A stretch of 64,000 nucleotides of DNA from Bryobacterales bacterium (GCA_003164035.1 PLRS01000045.1:62001-126000); one strand, 5' to 3'; counted from the first letter of the stretch, positions 16,159 through 25,163 are shown. Translations and numbers: made by a program. Notes: a model not told the origin generated them from the letters alone.

Positions 16159-16814
16159 AGCTTGTCGCCACAAATCGCATCCTCCGGACCCTGAAGTGGG
16201 CCCAGCGCGCGCTGTTTGCCTGCGCGGTTCTGCTGCTGGGCTATTGCGGATTCGCCCTGGCGGATACCTGGATTTTCCAAAGGCGCGAGGCCATGGATCT
16301 CGACCGCATGCTAAGTGAGCCGCGCTCGCCCGCTGGGAACACGGCTCAACCGGAGTTCCACACTCGCCAAAAGGGCGTGCCCGCCGCCGCGATGCATGGT
16401 CTGATCGGACGCATTGAGATCCCACGTCTCCGATTTTCCGCCGTCGTCGTCGAAGGGATCGACAGTACCAATCTCCGGCACGCCGTCGGACATATTCCCG
16501 GCACGGCGCTGCCGGGCGAGCCTGGTAACGTGGGCCTGGCCGGGCACCGGGACACATTCTTTCGCACCCTCAAAAACCTGGGAACCGGTGACGAAATTCA
16601 ATTCTCAACGCCAGGCGGTAGTATCAAATACGTGGTCGAATCGCTCATCATTGTCGAGCCGGACAATGTCGGAGTACTCGCTCCCTCGTCCGAAAACCTG
16701 CTGACACTGGTGACTTGCTATCCCTTCTCCTATATCGGGGCCGCGCCCAGACGGTGGATCGTAAGGGCCCGGCAGGTGTCACCGCCATCGGTGCCGCCAT
16801 CGGGTGTGGAATGA
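16155..16814 (+). CDS. Sortase (class D-like)
   Basis: 219 residues, overlapping the upstream stop by 4 nt. An N-terminal membrane anchor (LFACAVLLLGYCGFAL) is followed by the sortase beta-barrel. Catalytic residues are visible: His in LAGHRDTFF, Cys in LVTCYPF and Arg in the later PRRWIVRAR. GRIEIPRL and AVGHIPGT are further family motifs. Sortases cut LPxT-type signals and join the protein to an amine acceptor outside the membrane. The likely substrate is the LPATAS protein at 14287. It is in an operon with the VWFA gene before and the response regulator after (ATGA overlap). Confidence 0.9.
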   Translation: MKLVATNRILRTLKWAQRALFACAVLLLGYCGFALADTWIFQRREAMDLDRMLSEPRSPAGNTAQPEFHTRQKGVPAAAMHGLIGRIEIPRLRFSAVVVEGIDSTNLRHAVGHIPGTALPGEPGNVGLAGHRDTFFRTLKNLGTGDEIQFSTPGGSIKYVVESLIIVEPDNVGVLAPSSENLLTLVTCYPFSYIGAAPRRWIVRARQVSPPSVPPSGVE

Positions 16815-17311
16815 TGAAGACGGTCGGCGACGTTGGGTCGCTGGAGGTGAGCTTGGAACACGCTACCGCTGTTCGCGCTGCCCGAATCCTTGTCATTGAA
16901 GACAACGGTTCGGATGTCTTCCTGCTCGAGCGGGCGCTGAACAAGCAGGATTTCCGATTTGAACTGATTCACCTGCTGGATGGCGGCCAGGCCCTGGCAT
17001 TTATTCGCCGGCAGGGGGCCTACGCGACTGCGGCCATTCCAAACCTGATCCTGCTCGACTTGAACCTTTCCAAATATACCGGCGAAGACATCTTGCGCGA
17101 GATCCGAATCGCCAGACATCTCAACGGCGTTCCAGTATGTGTGTGGAGCTCTTCCCGGTCCGGGCGAGACGAGGCGCTGCTGAAGGAACTTGGAGTCTCC
17201 CGATTCATCACCAAGCCTTCCGGGCTGGATCGATTCATGGAAATCGGCAGGATCCTCAAGGACGTGCTCGCAGGTCCCAAATCCGGTTGCGGCACGCTAG
17301 ACCCAGTGTAA
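16811..17311 (+). CDS. Single-domain response regulator (Rcp1/CheY-like)
   Basis: 166 residues from ATG 16811, which overlaps the sortase stop (ATGA). It is a receiver domain only: acidic pocket IEDNGSD, phospho-acceptor Asp in LILLDLNLSKYTG, Ser region VCVWSSS and Lys in FITKPSG. This Rcp-type layout is typical of regulators paired with phytochrome-like or CheB/CheR-type kinases. The kinase genes at 17523 and 21202 follow, so it is a likely phosphotransfer partner. With no output domain it must act by protein contact. Confidence 0.85.
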   Translation: MMKTVGDVGSLEVSLEHATAVRAARILVIEDNGSDVFLLERALNKQDFRFELIHLLDGGQALAFIRRQGAYATAAIPNLILLDLNLSKYTGEDILREIRIARHLNGVPVCVWSSSRSGRDEALLKELGVSRFITKPSGLDRFMEIGRILKDVLAGPKSGCGTLDPV

Positions 17312-17467
17312 TCAACACGTTACCGGGCCGCAACCAAAGGCCGGCCACGCATTCACGGTTCATTGTGACTGTTTTTTATTGAAAACAAGCCACTTACCGA
17401 AACTTCCCCATCCTCCGTTTTATTCTGGTGAACGGTACGGTAGCGTCCGATGCGAGGTTGAAGAAAG

Positions 17468-17483
17468 TGGCACGATGCGTGCT
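17468..17483 (+). promoter_or_regulatory. Strong candidate sigma-54 promoter for the CheB-CheR-kinase gene
   Basis: TGGCACGATGCGTGCT matches the full -24 element TGGCACG and the GC at -12, with exact spacing; 40 bp before the ATG at 17523. The rest of the gap 17312-17522 shows nothing else clear. Confidence 0.7.
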
Positions 17484-17522
17484 CAGTGATGACGCCATCG
17501 TTACAGCGAGAAAGGTAATAGG

Positions 17523-20500
17523 ATGCGTGCGGCAAGAGTAATCGCCCCTCGTCGGACGGGCAAGATCGCGCGTTCTCCACGTGTGCCTGACCCGCCCCTC
17601 TTAAACCGCCGAACCACGCCCACGGTGAAAACCCCTGGCGACCGCGCCGTACCCGCTTTTCCCGCCATTGTTGGCGTAGGCGCCTCCGCCGGCGGACTGG
17701 AAGCATTCACCGAACTGCTCAACCATCTGCCGGACGATACCGGCATGGCATTCGTGCTGATTCAGCACCTCGATCCCAAGCACGAGAGCCATTTGGCCGA
17801 GTTGCTTTCCAGAACATGCAAAATGCCTGTCTCTGAAGTGAAAGGCGAAACTCGCGCCGATGCCAACCATGTTTACGTGATACCGCCGCGGTGCAATTTA
17901 GGCATCTCCGATGGAGTCCTCGATACCTCGCCACGGCCGGACAGTGGCCCCAACATGCCGATCGACTCTTTTCTCCGCGCCCTGGCGGCAGATCGCGGCC
18001 GCAAGGCCCTCGGTGTCATTCTGTCGGGGACCGCATCGGATGGAACGTTGGGCCTCCAGGCGATCAAGGCCGCAGGCGGCATCACCTTCGCTCAGGAAAT
18101 GCAAACCGCAAAGTACGACGGCATGCCGAAAAGCGCCATCGCCCGCGGCGTGGTGGATCTTGTCCTGCCGCCGGCCGGAATCGCGCGGCAGTTGGTGGCC
18201 CTCGCCCGAAGTTCCCATCTCCCTGTCGAGCCTGGGGCGCCGATTGCGCCGCCATGCGATCCGAAACTGGCCAAGATACTCCGGCTGTTGCGGAGCGCTA
18301 CCGGCGTGGATTTCACCCACTACAAGCACAGCACCCTCACACGCCGCATCAAGCGCCGCATGGCGCTCCGCGGATTCGAGACGCTGGACGCCTACGGCCG
18401 CGGCCTCGAGCGCAACGGCGAGGAAGCCAAAGCCCTGTGCGAGACGTGTCTCATCACCGTCACGCAGTTCTTTAGGGAACCGGGGATCTTCGAGGAACTG
18501 AAGAAGAGAGTGTTCCCCGCCTTGGTCGAGAACAGAACGTCCGAGGATCCGATCCGGATCTGGGTACCCGGCTGCGCCACCGGTGAGGAGGCGTATTCGA
18601 TCGCCATTTGCTTGATGCAATTCCTGGACGGCGCGAACGTGAACGTTCCGTTCGAGATTTTCGCCACCGATATCAGCGAAACGGCAATCGAAAAAGCCCG
18701 CGCCGGCATCTACACCGGCGCCACCTTGGCCCATGTCTCGCCGCAGGAATTGGCCCGGTTCTTCACCCCATCGGAACGCGGCTACCAGATCGCTAAAATC
18801 ATCCGTGACGTGTGCGTTTTCGCCAGGCATAACCTGGCCCAGGATCCACCTTTCTCCAGGCTCGACCTTATCAGTTGCTGCAATGTACTGATCTACCTTG
18901 GCGGCGTATTGCAGCGCAAAGTCTGGTCGACCCTGCACTACGCCCTCAAGCCATCGGGCTTCCTGGTGCTCGGTCCATCGGAAAGCATCGGCACCCTTAC
19001 CGAGTCGTTTCATCAAGTCGGCAAGATCCACAAGATCTATTGCGTGCGGCCCGCCGCGGCTACGCCCGCGCCGGCTCTAAGTGAAGCACGCCCGGACGAC
19101 GGCCGGGTGGATCTTCGGGACAAAATTTCCGACGGCCGCGCCGGGCTGGACGTGCAGAGAGAAGCCGACCGGTTGATGCTGGCCGAACATGCCCCCCCAG
19201 GCGCCATCATCGACCATGCTATGAATATCGTTCAGGTCCGGGGTCACACCGCTCCCTATCTCGAGATCTCGCCCGGCGAGCCGACCCATAACCTCTTGAA
19301 AATGGCGCGCGAAGGCCTGGTTGCGAGCCTGACTAAGGCGATCCGAACCGCCAGGAAAAGCAACGCCGTAGCCAAAGAAGTCGGTTTTGTGGTGGAAGAT
19401 AGTGGCCGGTTAAGAGACGTCGCCATCAAGGTAACCCCGTTGAGGGGTTCACCTTCGTCCAAGGAGCGCTATTTTCTGGTCCTGTTCGAGGACGTCGCAA
19501 CGAAAGATGGCGGCAGGCCGATACACAAGCCCCGGATCGAGCATAACGGCGGAAGCGCCCGCCTCCGGCGCGAGCTCGCGGCAACCAAAGAGTATCTGCA
19601 ATCCATCGTCGAGGACAACGCCACCACCCTGGAAGAGCTTCGGGCCGCGAATGAGGAGGCGCAGGCGGGCAACGAGGAACTGGAAACCGCCCAGGAAGAG
19701 CTGGAATCGGCCAACGAAGAGCTGAATACTCTGAACGAAGAGCTGAAAATCAGCAACGTGGAATTCAGCAAGGTCAACCGCGATCTTACCAATCTTCTCG
19801 AGAGCATCAGCATACCCCTCATCATGGTTGGGCGGGATTTGCGCATTCGCCGCTTTACCCGCGCCATTGAACCGATGTTGAATCTGATCGCCTCCGATGT
19901 CGGACGGTCCATCACCGATCTTCAGCCTCAAATGGAACTGCCCGACCTGAGGCGGTTGCTCCTGGATGCGATGGAGGGCGGCAATCGGAAACCCCGCGAT
20001 ATCCGCGACGCACACGGCCGCTGGTATTCGCTTCGCATCCTCCCGTCCGTGGGACCCGATGGCAAAATCGACGGCGCCGTGATGATGTTGATCGATATCG
20101 ATGCCGCCAAGCGCGGCCTTGACTTCGCCGAAGCCATTGTCGAAACGGTGCGCGAGCCCCTTGTGATCCTGAACCAGAACCTCCAGGTCATGAAAGCCAA
20201 CAAGACGTTCTACCAAACGTTCCAGGCAGCCCGGGATAAGACCGAGGGGCGTCTGATCTACGACCTCGGGACCGGACAATGGAATATCCCAAAACTGCGC
20301 GAGTTGCTGGAGAACATTCTCCCCGCGCACGCGAAGTTCCGGGACTTTGAGGTGACACACGACTTTGAGCATGTCGGACGGAAAGTGATGCTCCTCAACG
20401 CGAGCGAGATTTTCAATCCGAATGCGCAAGCGCGGACGATCCTTCTGGCAATTGAGGATGTAACCGACCGCAAGCAGGCCGAGGAAGCGCTCCGCGCAAC

Positions 20501-21215
20501 CAATGTCGAGCTACAGGATTTTGCCTATGCGCTCACTCACGACTTGCAGGAGCCTCTACGCATGGTCGTGAACTTTACCGAGCTCCTGGGGCAGGAGTAT
20601 CGCGGAAAGCTGGGCCCGGAGGCGGACACATTCATTTCCTATTCCGTGGAGGGGGCTTTGCGGATAGAGGCTTTGCTGAAGGCCCTGCTTGCCTATTGGG
20701 AAGTGAACGGGCGGGAACAGGACAGCTTCGCCCCGATCGACTGCGGCGCCGTCCTGGCCAAAGCACTGCTGAACCTCCAGGCAGCCATCGCGCAAAGTGG
20801 CGCCATCGTGACCTCCGACCCCCTGCCAACCGTGATGGCCGAAGAGATCATGCTGACGCAACTTTTCCAGAACCTCATTTCCAATTCGATCAAGTACCGA
20901 GGCGACGAGACACCGAGAATCCATGTCTCCGCGGAGAAAAACGCGGAAGGGTGGCTGTTTGCGGTGCGGGACAACGGAATCGGTATCGATCCGCAAGACG
21001 CCGGCCGGGTGTTCGGCATCTTCAAACGCTTGCATGGACAAGAGATTCCCGGTACTGGCATCGGTCTTGCCCTTTGTAAGAAAATTGTCGAGCGCAAGGG
21101 TGGACGAATCTGGGTAGAATCGGAAACGGGGCGGGGCGCTACGTTCAAGTTCACAATTCCTCCCGCCCCGCGCGGATCTGCCCCGGGCACGCCGACTGAA
21201 GATGGAAAGCTCTGA
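17523..21215 (+). CDS. CheB-CheR-PAS-histidine kinase fusion
   Basis: 1230 residues. Domains in order: CheB methylesterase at about 45-225 (GVGASAGGLEAF, IQHLDPKHES, LSGTASDGT, with Ser, His and Asp of the triad); CheR methyltransferase at about 240-500 (TQFFREPGIFEEL, WVPGCATGEEAYSI, NVLIYL); a PAS-like linker. A Glu-rich coiled coil follows at about 690-760 (EELRAANEEAQAGNEELE), then PAS domains at about 765-985. The phospho-acceptor helix has His in THDLQEPLR near 1010, and the ATPase domain runs to about 1225 (QNLISNSIKYRG, DNGIGID, GTGIGLALC). Such hybrids sense through PAS and do not act on classical chemoreceptors. ATPase and H boxes look intact. The next kinase overlaps its 3' end by 14 nt. 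Confidence 0.95.
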   Translation: MRAARVIAPRRTGKIARSPRVPDPPLLNRRTTPTVKTPGDRAVPAFPAIVGVGASAGGLEAFTELLNHLPDDTGMAFVLIQHLDPKHESHLAELLSRTCKMPVSEVKGETRADANHVYVIPPRCNLGISDGVLDTSPRPDSGPNMPIDSFLRALAADRGRKALGVILSGTASDGTLGLQAIKAAGGITFAQEMQTAKYDGMPKSAIARGVVDLVLPPAGIARQLVALARSSHLPVEPGAPIAPPCDPKLAKILRLLRSATGVDFTHYKHSTLTRRIKRRMALRGFETLDAYGRGLERNGEEAKALCETCLITVTQFFREPGIFEELKKRVFPALVENRTSEDPIRIWVPGCATGEEAYSIAICLMQFLDGANVNVPFEIFATDISETAIEKARAGIYTGATLAHVSPQELARFFTPSERGYQIAKIIRDVCVFARHNLAQDPPFSRLDLISCCNVLIYLGGVLQRKVWSTLHYALKPSGFLVLGPSESIGTLTESFHQVGKIHKIYCVRPAAATPAPALSEARPDDGRVDLRDKISDGRAGLDVQREADRLMLAEHAPPGAIIDHAMNIVQVRGHTAPYLEISPGEPTHNLLKMAREGLVASLTKAIRTARKSNAVAKEVGFVVEDSGRLRDVAIKVTPLRGSPSSKERYFLVLFEDVATKDGGRPIHKPRIEHNGGSARLRRELAATKEYLQSIVEDNATTLEELRAANEEAQAGNEELETAQEELESANEELNTLNEELKISNVEFSKVNRDLTNLLESISIPLIMVGRDLRIRRFTRAIEPMLNLIASDVGRSITDLQPQMELPDLRRLLLDAMEGGNRKPRDIRDAHGRWYSLRILPSVGPDGKIDGAVMMLIDIDAAKRGLDFAEAIVETVREPLVILNQNLQVMKANKTFYQTFQAARDKTEGRLIYDLGTGQWNIPKLRELLENILPAHAKFRDFEVTHDFEHVGRKVMLLNASEIFNPNAQARTILLAIEDVTDRKQAEEALRATNVELQDFAYALTHDLQEPLRMVVNFTELLGQEYRGKLGPEADTFISYSVEGALRIEALLKALLAYWEVNGREQDSFAPIDCGAVLAKALLNLQAAIAQSGAIVTSDPLPTVMAEEIMLTQLFQNLISNSIKYRGDETPRIHVSAEKNAEGWLFAVRDNGIGIDPQDAGRVFGIFKRLHGQEIPGTGIGLALCKKIVERKGGRIWVESETGRGATFKFTIPPAPRGSAPGTPTEDGKL

Positions 21216-21981
21216 ACAAAACCCCGTGGAAGAAGAAATCGAAAGCTCTCGTCATGCGCTCGATGCCGAAACTCGGGCGTGTCTCGATGTCCAGAGACAG
21301 TTGGACCGGGCGAACGCGGAATTTGAGGAGTTTGTTTCCATGGCGGCTCACAACCTGCGCGAGTCTCTTCGGGATGTGGCTTCGTTCAGTCAACTGTTAG
21401 GCGAAACCTATGCCGGTTGCCTCGATTCCGATGGCGTCGTTTTCCTCACCCACATCCAGGACGGGGCGGCAAGAATGCAGTCGCTGCTCGCCGACATGGT
21501 GGACTACTGTGCCACTGGCGCCAGCGACCGGCAGCCCGCCCGAACGGACATGGAAGCGGTCCTGCGCCAGGCGCTCCTCTCGACGGACAAACAGATAACG
21601 GCACGGAGCGCAATCGTCACCCACGACCCTTTGCCGTCGGTGTGGGGAGACTTCGATATACTAGCCAAAGTCCTGCACCACCTGATAAACAACGCCATCG
21701 AATATTGCGGCAACCTCTCTCCGCGCGTTCACATTTCATCCAAACGGGTGGAACCGGAATGGGTATTTTCGGTCCAAGACAATGGTCCTGGTATAGACCC
21801 GGCATTCCAAAGCCGGATATTCGGCGTCTTCAAGCGCCTGCACGGGAAAGAACACCCCGGGAGTGGCCTTGGGCTTGCATTCTGCAAGAGGGCCATTGAA
21901 TGGGATGGCGGCCGAATGTGGGTCGAGTCGACAACTGGGACGGGATCGACGTTCTATTTCACGGTGCCTCCGGCCGATTAA
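21202..21981 (+). CDS. Companion sensor histidine kinase without input domain
   Basis: 259 residues. A coiled-coil start (about 1-40) leads to a dimerisation/phospho-acceptor helix with His in MAAHNLRESLRD. Asn follows the His where Asp or Glu is usual and Ser replaces Pro, so phosphatase or kinase balance may differ. The ATPase domain shows N box HHLINNAIEYCG, G1 DNGPGID and G2 GSGLGLAFC. No sensor domain is present. The gene starts inside the end of the upstream kinase, so it is co-translated. Its C-terminal half is similar to the C-terminus of that larger kinase (both contain GVFKRLHG or GIFKRLHG), suggesting duplication. Confidence 0.9.
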   Translation: MESSEQNPVEEEIESSRHALDAETRACLDVQRQLDRANAEFEEFVSMAAHNLRESLRDVASFSQLLGETYAGCLDSDGVVFLTHIQDGAARMQSLLADMVDYCATGASDRQPARTDMEAVLRQALLSTDKQITARSAIVTHDPLPSVWGDFDILAKVLHHLINNAIEYCGNLSPRVHISSKRVEPEWVFSVQDNGPGIDPAFQSRIFGVFKRLHGKEHPGSGLGLAFCKRAIEWDGGRMWVESTTGTGSTFYFTVPPAD

Positions 21982-22257
21982 CATTCGGACCTCACTCCCA
22001 GCCGCCGTCTCCGCCCGTACTCAATGGCCGCGTTGGCATCGGGTCCGGAGCGTCTCCTAGGACTGCATTTTCGGGGCGCTTGCAACGGCGCTTCGTTCTG
22101 GCGTCCGGACGTTTCTGAACCGCTGTCGGGTCCGGGGCGCTGGCAGACCGGCAAATTTCGCACGCCGAGGTGCAGTCTTTGCATCGCGCTGCGGAAAATC
22201 TCCGCTAACTCCCGCTGGCTCAATGGCTTCAACCTTCAAATCCAGGAAATTCGGTTC
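21982..22257. other. Regulatory intergenic region
   Basis: No gene is supported. It holds the three-site activator array at 22151-22205; the rest shows only GC-rich sequence with TGCA-containing segments around 22070-22090. Confidence 0.4.
22151..22205. promoter_or_regulatory. Candidate activator sites (three in phase)
   Basis: GCAAATTTCGC (22151-22161), GCAGTCTTTGC (22172-22182) and AAAATCTCCGC (22195-22205) have centres 21-23 bp apart. The array strongly resembles 5890-5942, including a shared CTTTGCATCG segment after the second site. Confidence 0.5.
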
Positions 22258-22273
22258 TGGGCCATCACGTGCT
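22258..22273 (+). promoter_or_regulatory. Candidate sigma-54 promoter for the 22399-23015 genes
   Basis: TGGGCCATCACGTGCT, GG-N10-GC spacing, 126 bp before the ATG at 22399. Confidence 0.5.
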
Positions 22274-22398
22274 AAACGGTCCCAGGAGATCCTCGAACGA
22301 ACGAAAGACCGGCCGCCCCGGGGCGGGGTAGCGAATCGAGAAATCCCCACAGGGAAGGGACAAGGTCGGCAAATTTTTTCCAGCTAGGACACATCGCC

Positions 22399-22587
22399 AT
22401 GGATTTGAAAACGGTACTGGCTCAATTGCGCGAAGAACGTAACAAACTCGACGCTGCCATCTCTAACTTGGAGCATCTGGAGCGCGAACACGCGGGCCGC
22501 CTGCCCACTCTTGTGACGGAGAGTCCTACTAACGGCATACACCGCGGCTACATATTTCCAAGCCCGGAGCACGAGGACGGGCAGTGA
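22399..22587 (+). CDS. Small coiled-coil protein
   Basis: 62 residues. Residues 1-35 form a predicted coiled coil (LKTVLAQLREERNKLDAAI, then SNLEHLERE), followed by a short polar tail. The ribosome-binding site is weak (AGGACA). Short MDLKxxLxQLRxER proteins are frequent in Acidobacteriota, with no known role. It probably forms an operon with the DksA-like gene 41 bp downstream, under the promoter at 22258. Confidence 0.6.
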   Translation: MDLKTVLAQLREERNKLDAAISNLEHLEREHAGRLPTLVTESPTNGIHRGYIFPSPEHEDGQ

Positions 22588-22628
22588 ATCTAAGGGAATT
22601 GACCGGCCCATAGGGGCGGAGGAATAGT

Positions 22629-23015
22629 ATGAAGCTAGCACTTACCGAAATGGACGGGTTTCAGGAACTCCTCGATCGAAAAGCGGCCGAGTTGACTCGG
22701 ATTTTGCAAAAACGGGACGGCATTGCCATCGAGAAGAGCGCCGATCAAATGGATGAAATTCAGTATGCGTCGGAAAGGGATCTGGCGATTCGAAACGTGG
22801 ACCGCGAATCCGCCATGCTGCGTCACGTGAAAGCTGCGTTGGCAAGGATTCACGACGGAAGCTTTGGAACCTGCATGGAGTGCGAATCGCCGATCAGCCC
22901 AAAACGCCTCACGGCCCTGCCATGGGCGCCGCGTTGTATCAAGTGCCAGGAGGACGCCGATAATAACGGGGAGGCAAGCGAACCTTTCGGTGACGTTGCC
23001 GTCAAAGCCGCGTAA
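22629..23015 (+). CDS. DksA/TraR-family zinc-finger protein
   Basis: 128 residues. GGGGCGGAGG precedes the ATG. A long helical N-terminal part is followed by the C4 zinc finger CMECESPI ... CIKCQED at about residues 80-105, with the family spacer GSFGTCMECE and RLTALPWAPRCIKC. DksA/TraR proteins enter the RNA polymerase secondary channel and adjust transcription during starvation. The DKSA-type acidic pair at the coiled-coil tip is not clear, so it may belong to the wider TraR group. It is a plausible regulator of the stress set. Confidence 0.85.
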   Translation: MKLALTEMDGFQELLDRKAAELTRILQKRDGIAIEKSADQMDEIQYASERDLAIRNVDRESAMLRHVKAALARIHDGSFGTCMECESPISPKRLTALPWAPRCIKCQEDADNNGEASEPFGDVAVKAA

Positions 23016-23043
23016 GGTTCCGGCGCCTTCACAAGCAATACCT

Positions 23044-23074
23044 GCACTTTTCCAGCATAACTTGCATTTGCCGC
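23044..23074. promoter_or_regulatory. Weak candidate activator sites upstream of the OmpA-like gene
   Basis: GCACTTTTCCA (23044-23054) and GCATTTGCCGC (23064-23074), centres 20 bp apart, are loose matches to the GCARANTYTGC dyad. They lie about 115-145 bp before the promoter at 23189. Confidence 0.3.
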
Positions 23075-23188
23075 GGTCTAATGGAATCCCTGGTCGGATA
23101 CGCCAGCCCTGGCGCAATGCCGGAAACTCCTCGCAATCCCCTTTGTCTGCATGGCCGCGCCGTCGCCCTGTGTCCGTGAAGCCGGGGA

Positions 23189-23204
23189 TGGCGCCAACCG
23201 TGCA
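23189..23204 (+). promoter_or_regulatory. Candidate sigma-54 promoter for the OmpA-like gene
   Basis: TGGCGCCAACCGTGCA, GG-N10-GC spacing, 39 bp before the ATG at 23243. Confidence 0.6.
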
Positions 23205-23242
23205 CTGTTATAGCGGTCGAAAGAGAACAGAAAGGTCAAAAC

Positions 23243-25111
23243 ATGAAGTTCGTCGGAGCGTTCCTGACGGTATGTGGACTTGTGGCGGCCCAGTCGCCGC
23301 AAGCTCCCAACCCAGTCCAGCAGTCAACCGAAAATGCGACTAGAATGGCCGCGGGCGCGATGCCCATTTATCGTATCACCGTGGTCGAGCGGACCACAAA
23401 AGCAATCAACTACAACCACCGCAGCGGATCGACAAAGATCGGTTTTCGAGGAACGCCGCTCTTGGTAGAGGCTCGCGGCGAAGCCAGTGTCGAGAGTAAG
23501 CAAGGCGTCACCAAGATCGACGCGCGCATGGAGAAACTGCAGCCGGCTACCATGTTCGGCCCCGAGTACCTGACCTATGTGATGTGGGCCGTCACTCCTG
23601 AGGGTCGCGCCACCAACGTTGGCGAGGTGATCCTGAACGGAGACAGAAGCAAGCTGGATGCCACCACGGAGTTGCAGTCGTTTGGCTTGATTGTAACCGC
23701 GGAACCCTATTTCGCTGTAACTCGACCCAGTGACGTCGTGGTCATGGAAAATTTCGTCCGGCACGATACCACCGGAACCATCGAGGAGGTCGACGCCAAG
23801 TTCGAGCTCTTACAGCGGGGCCAATACACTTTGAATGTGAACCCAGCCGAGGTTCGCCCCGAGGAACTGAATTCGAAGGTGCCGCTCGATCTCTACGAGG
23901 CGCGTAATGCCGTCCGGATTGCACGCTGGACCGGCGCCGACAGGTACGCCCCTGAGACCTTCCAAAAGGCCGTCCAGGGCCTGGAGAACGCCGAAGGCTA
24001 CCTGACAGGTAAAGCGGGAGTGAAACCAATTGACACGGTAGCCCGCGAAGCCGTACAGATGGCCGAAGACGCCCGCATCATTACGGTTAAGAAGATCGAT
24101 GAGGAGACGCTGGCCAACGAGCGCCAGACAGCGGCGGATCGTCAGTCACGCGCCGAAAACGAACGCGTTGTGGCACAAGCCGACGCCGCGCGTACTACCC
24201 GGGACGCGGAAGCGGCGCAGGTTGCCGCACAGTCTGAAGCCGACCGCGTGAAACGCGAAAACGATGCCAAGATGCTTGCCGCCCAGACCGAAGCCGATCG
24301 CGCCAAGAGTGACAACGCAGCGCAGGTGGCCGCTTCGCAGGACGAAGCCAATCGCCTTAAGCGCGAAAACGACGCCAAAATGGAGACGGCTCAGAACGAA
24401 ATGGATCGTGCCAAGCGCGACAACGCAGCCCAGGCGACTGCCGCGGCCAACGAAGCCGATCGGTTGAAACTCGCGAACGACGCTGCGACGGCCGCCGCCC
24501 AGACGGAAGCCGACCGGTTGAAACGGCAGAACGACGCTACGACCGCTGCCGCCCAGACCGAGGCGGACCGACTGAAACGCGAGAACGATGCGCAGCGGGC
24601 CAGTGCCCAGGCCGACCTCGACCGCGCGGCAAAGGACAAGGCGCAGGCGGAGACGGACAAATCGGATCTGCGGGCTCAACTGCTGACCCAGTTCAACGCC
24701 GTTCTACAGACTCGCGACACTGCGCGCGGCCTGATCGTCAACATGTCGGACGTTCTTTTCGACACAGCCAAGTTTTCGCTGCGGCCCCTGGCGCGCGAAA
24801 AATTGGCGAAGGTGGCTGGCATCGTCGAAGGGCACCCCGGCTTGAGCCTTGAGGTCGACGGCTACACGGACAGCGTTGGCGGCGATGAGTACAACCAGAA
24901 GTTATCCGAGCAGCGGGGCGGGGCCGTCCGCGACTACCTCACACAGGAAGGTATGGCGGCAGGTTCGGTCACGTCAAAGGGTTTCGGAAAAACCCAGCCG
25001 GTGGCTTCCAACGAAACCGCGGCAGGACGGCAACAGAATCGGCGGGTGGAAATTGTGATCTCCGGCGACGTAATTGGCACGGAGACCGGCGCGCCGGTCG
25101 GGAACCAGTAA
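23243..25111 (+). CDS. OmpA-like envelope protein with long repeat coiled coil
   Basis: 622 residues. AGAAAGGTC precedes the ATG. A signal peptide (FVGAFLTVCGLVAAQ) is followed by a beta-rich domain to about residue 215 and a helical part. Then come eight consecutive 18-residue repeats at about residues 331-475 of the type AAQTEADRLKRENDA, giving a long charged coiled coil. The C-terminal OmpA/Pal-like domain (about 495-610) shows VLFDTAKFSLRPLAREKL, VDGYTDSVGGDEYN and GKTQPVASNETAAGRQQNRRVEI, which bind peptidoglycan in relatives. The coiled coil may span the periplasm. A sigma-54-like promoter lies just upstream. Confidence 0.9.
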   Translation: MKFVGAFLTVCGLVAAQSPQAPNPVQQSTENATRMAAGAMPIYRITVVERTTKAINYNHRSGSTKIGFRGTPLLVEARGEASVESKQGVTKIDARMEKLQPATMFGPEYLTYVMWAVTPEGRATNVGEVILNGDRSKLDATTELQSFGLIVTAEPYFAVTRPSDVVVMENFVRHDTTGTIEEVDAKFELLQRGQYTLNVNPAEVRPEELNSKVPLDLYEARNAVRIARWTGADRYAPETFQKAVQGLENAEGYLTGKAGVKPIDTVAREAVQMAEDARIITVKKIDEETLANERQTAADRQSRAENERVVAQADAARTTRDAEAAQVAAQSEADRVKRENDAKMLAAQTEADRAKSDNAAQVAASQDEANRLKRENDAKMETAQNEMDRAKRDNAAQATAAANEADRLKLANDAATAAAQTEADRLKRQNDATTAAAQTEADRLKRENDAQRASAQADLDRAAKDKAQAETDKSDLRAQLLTQFNAVLQTRDTARGLIVNMSDVLFDTAKFSLRPLAREKLAKVAGIVEGHPGLSLEVDGYTDSVGGDEYNQKLSEQRGGAVRDYLTQEGMAAGSVTSKGFGKTQPVASNETAAGRQQNRRVEIVISGDVIGTETGAPVGNQ

Positions 25112-25130
25112 TCGGAGGGTCACGCGATAT

Positions 25131-25157
25131 GGGGGCCGGCGCGCTTGCCCGGCCCCC
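25131..25157. terminator. Bidirectional hairpin between convergent genes
   Basis: GGGGGCCGG (25131-25139) pairs perfectly with CCGGCCCCC (25149-25157) around a 9-nt loop. It lies between the plus gene ending at 25111 and the minus gene ending at 25164. No clear T tract follows. Confidence 0.65.
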
Positions 25158-25163
25158 CGCGGG

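Noticed and set aside
24230-24665. Regular 54-bp repeats that might suggest a CRISPR array
   Set aside because: They are contiguous, diverged coding repeats in frame with an OmpA-like protein; no spacers and no cas genes.
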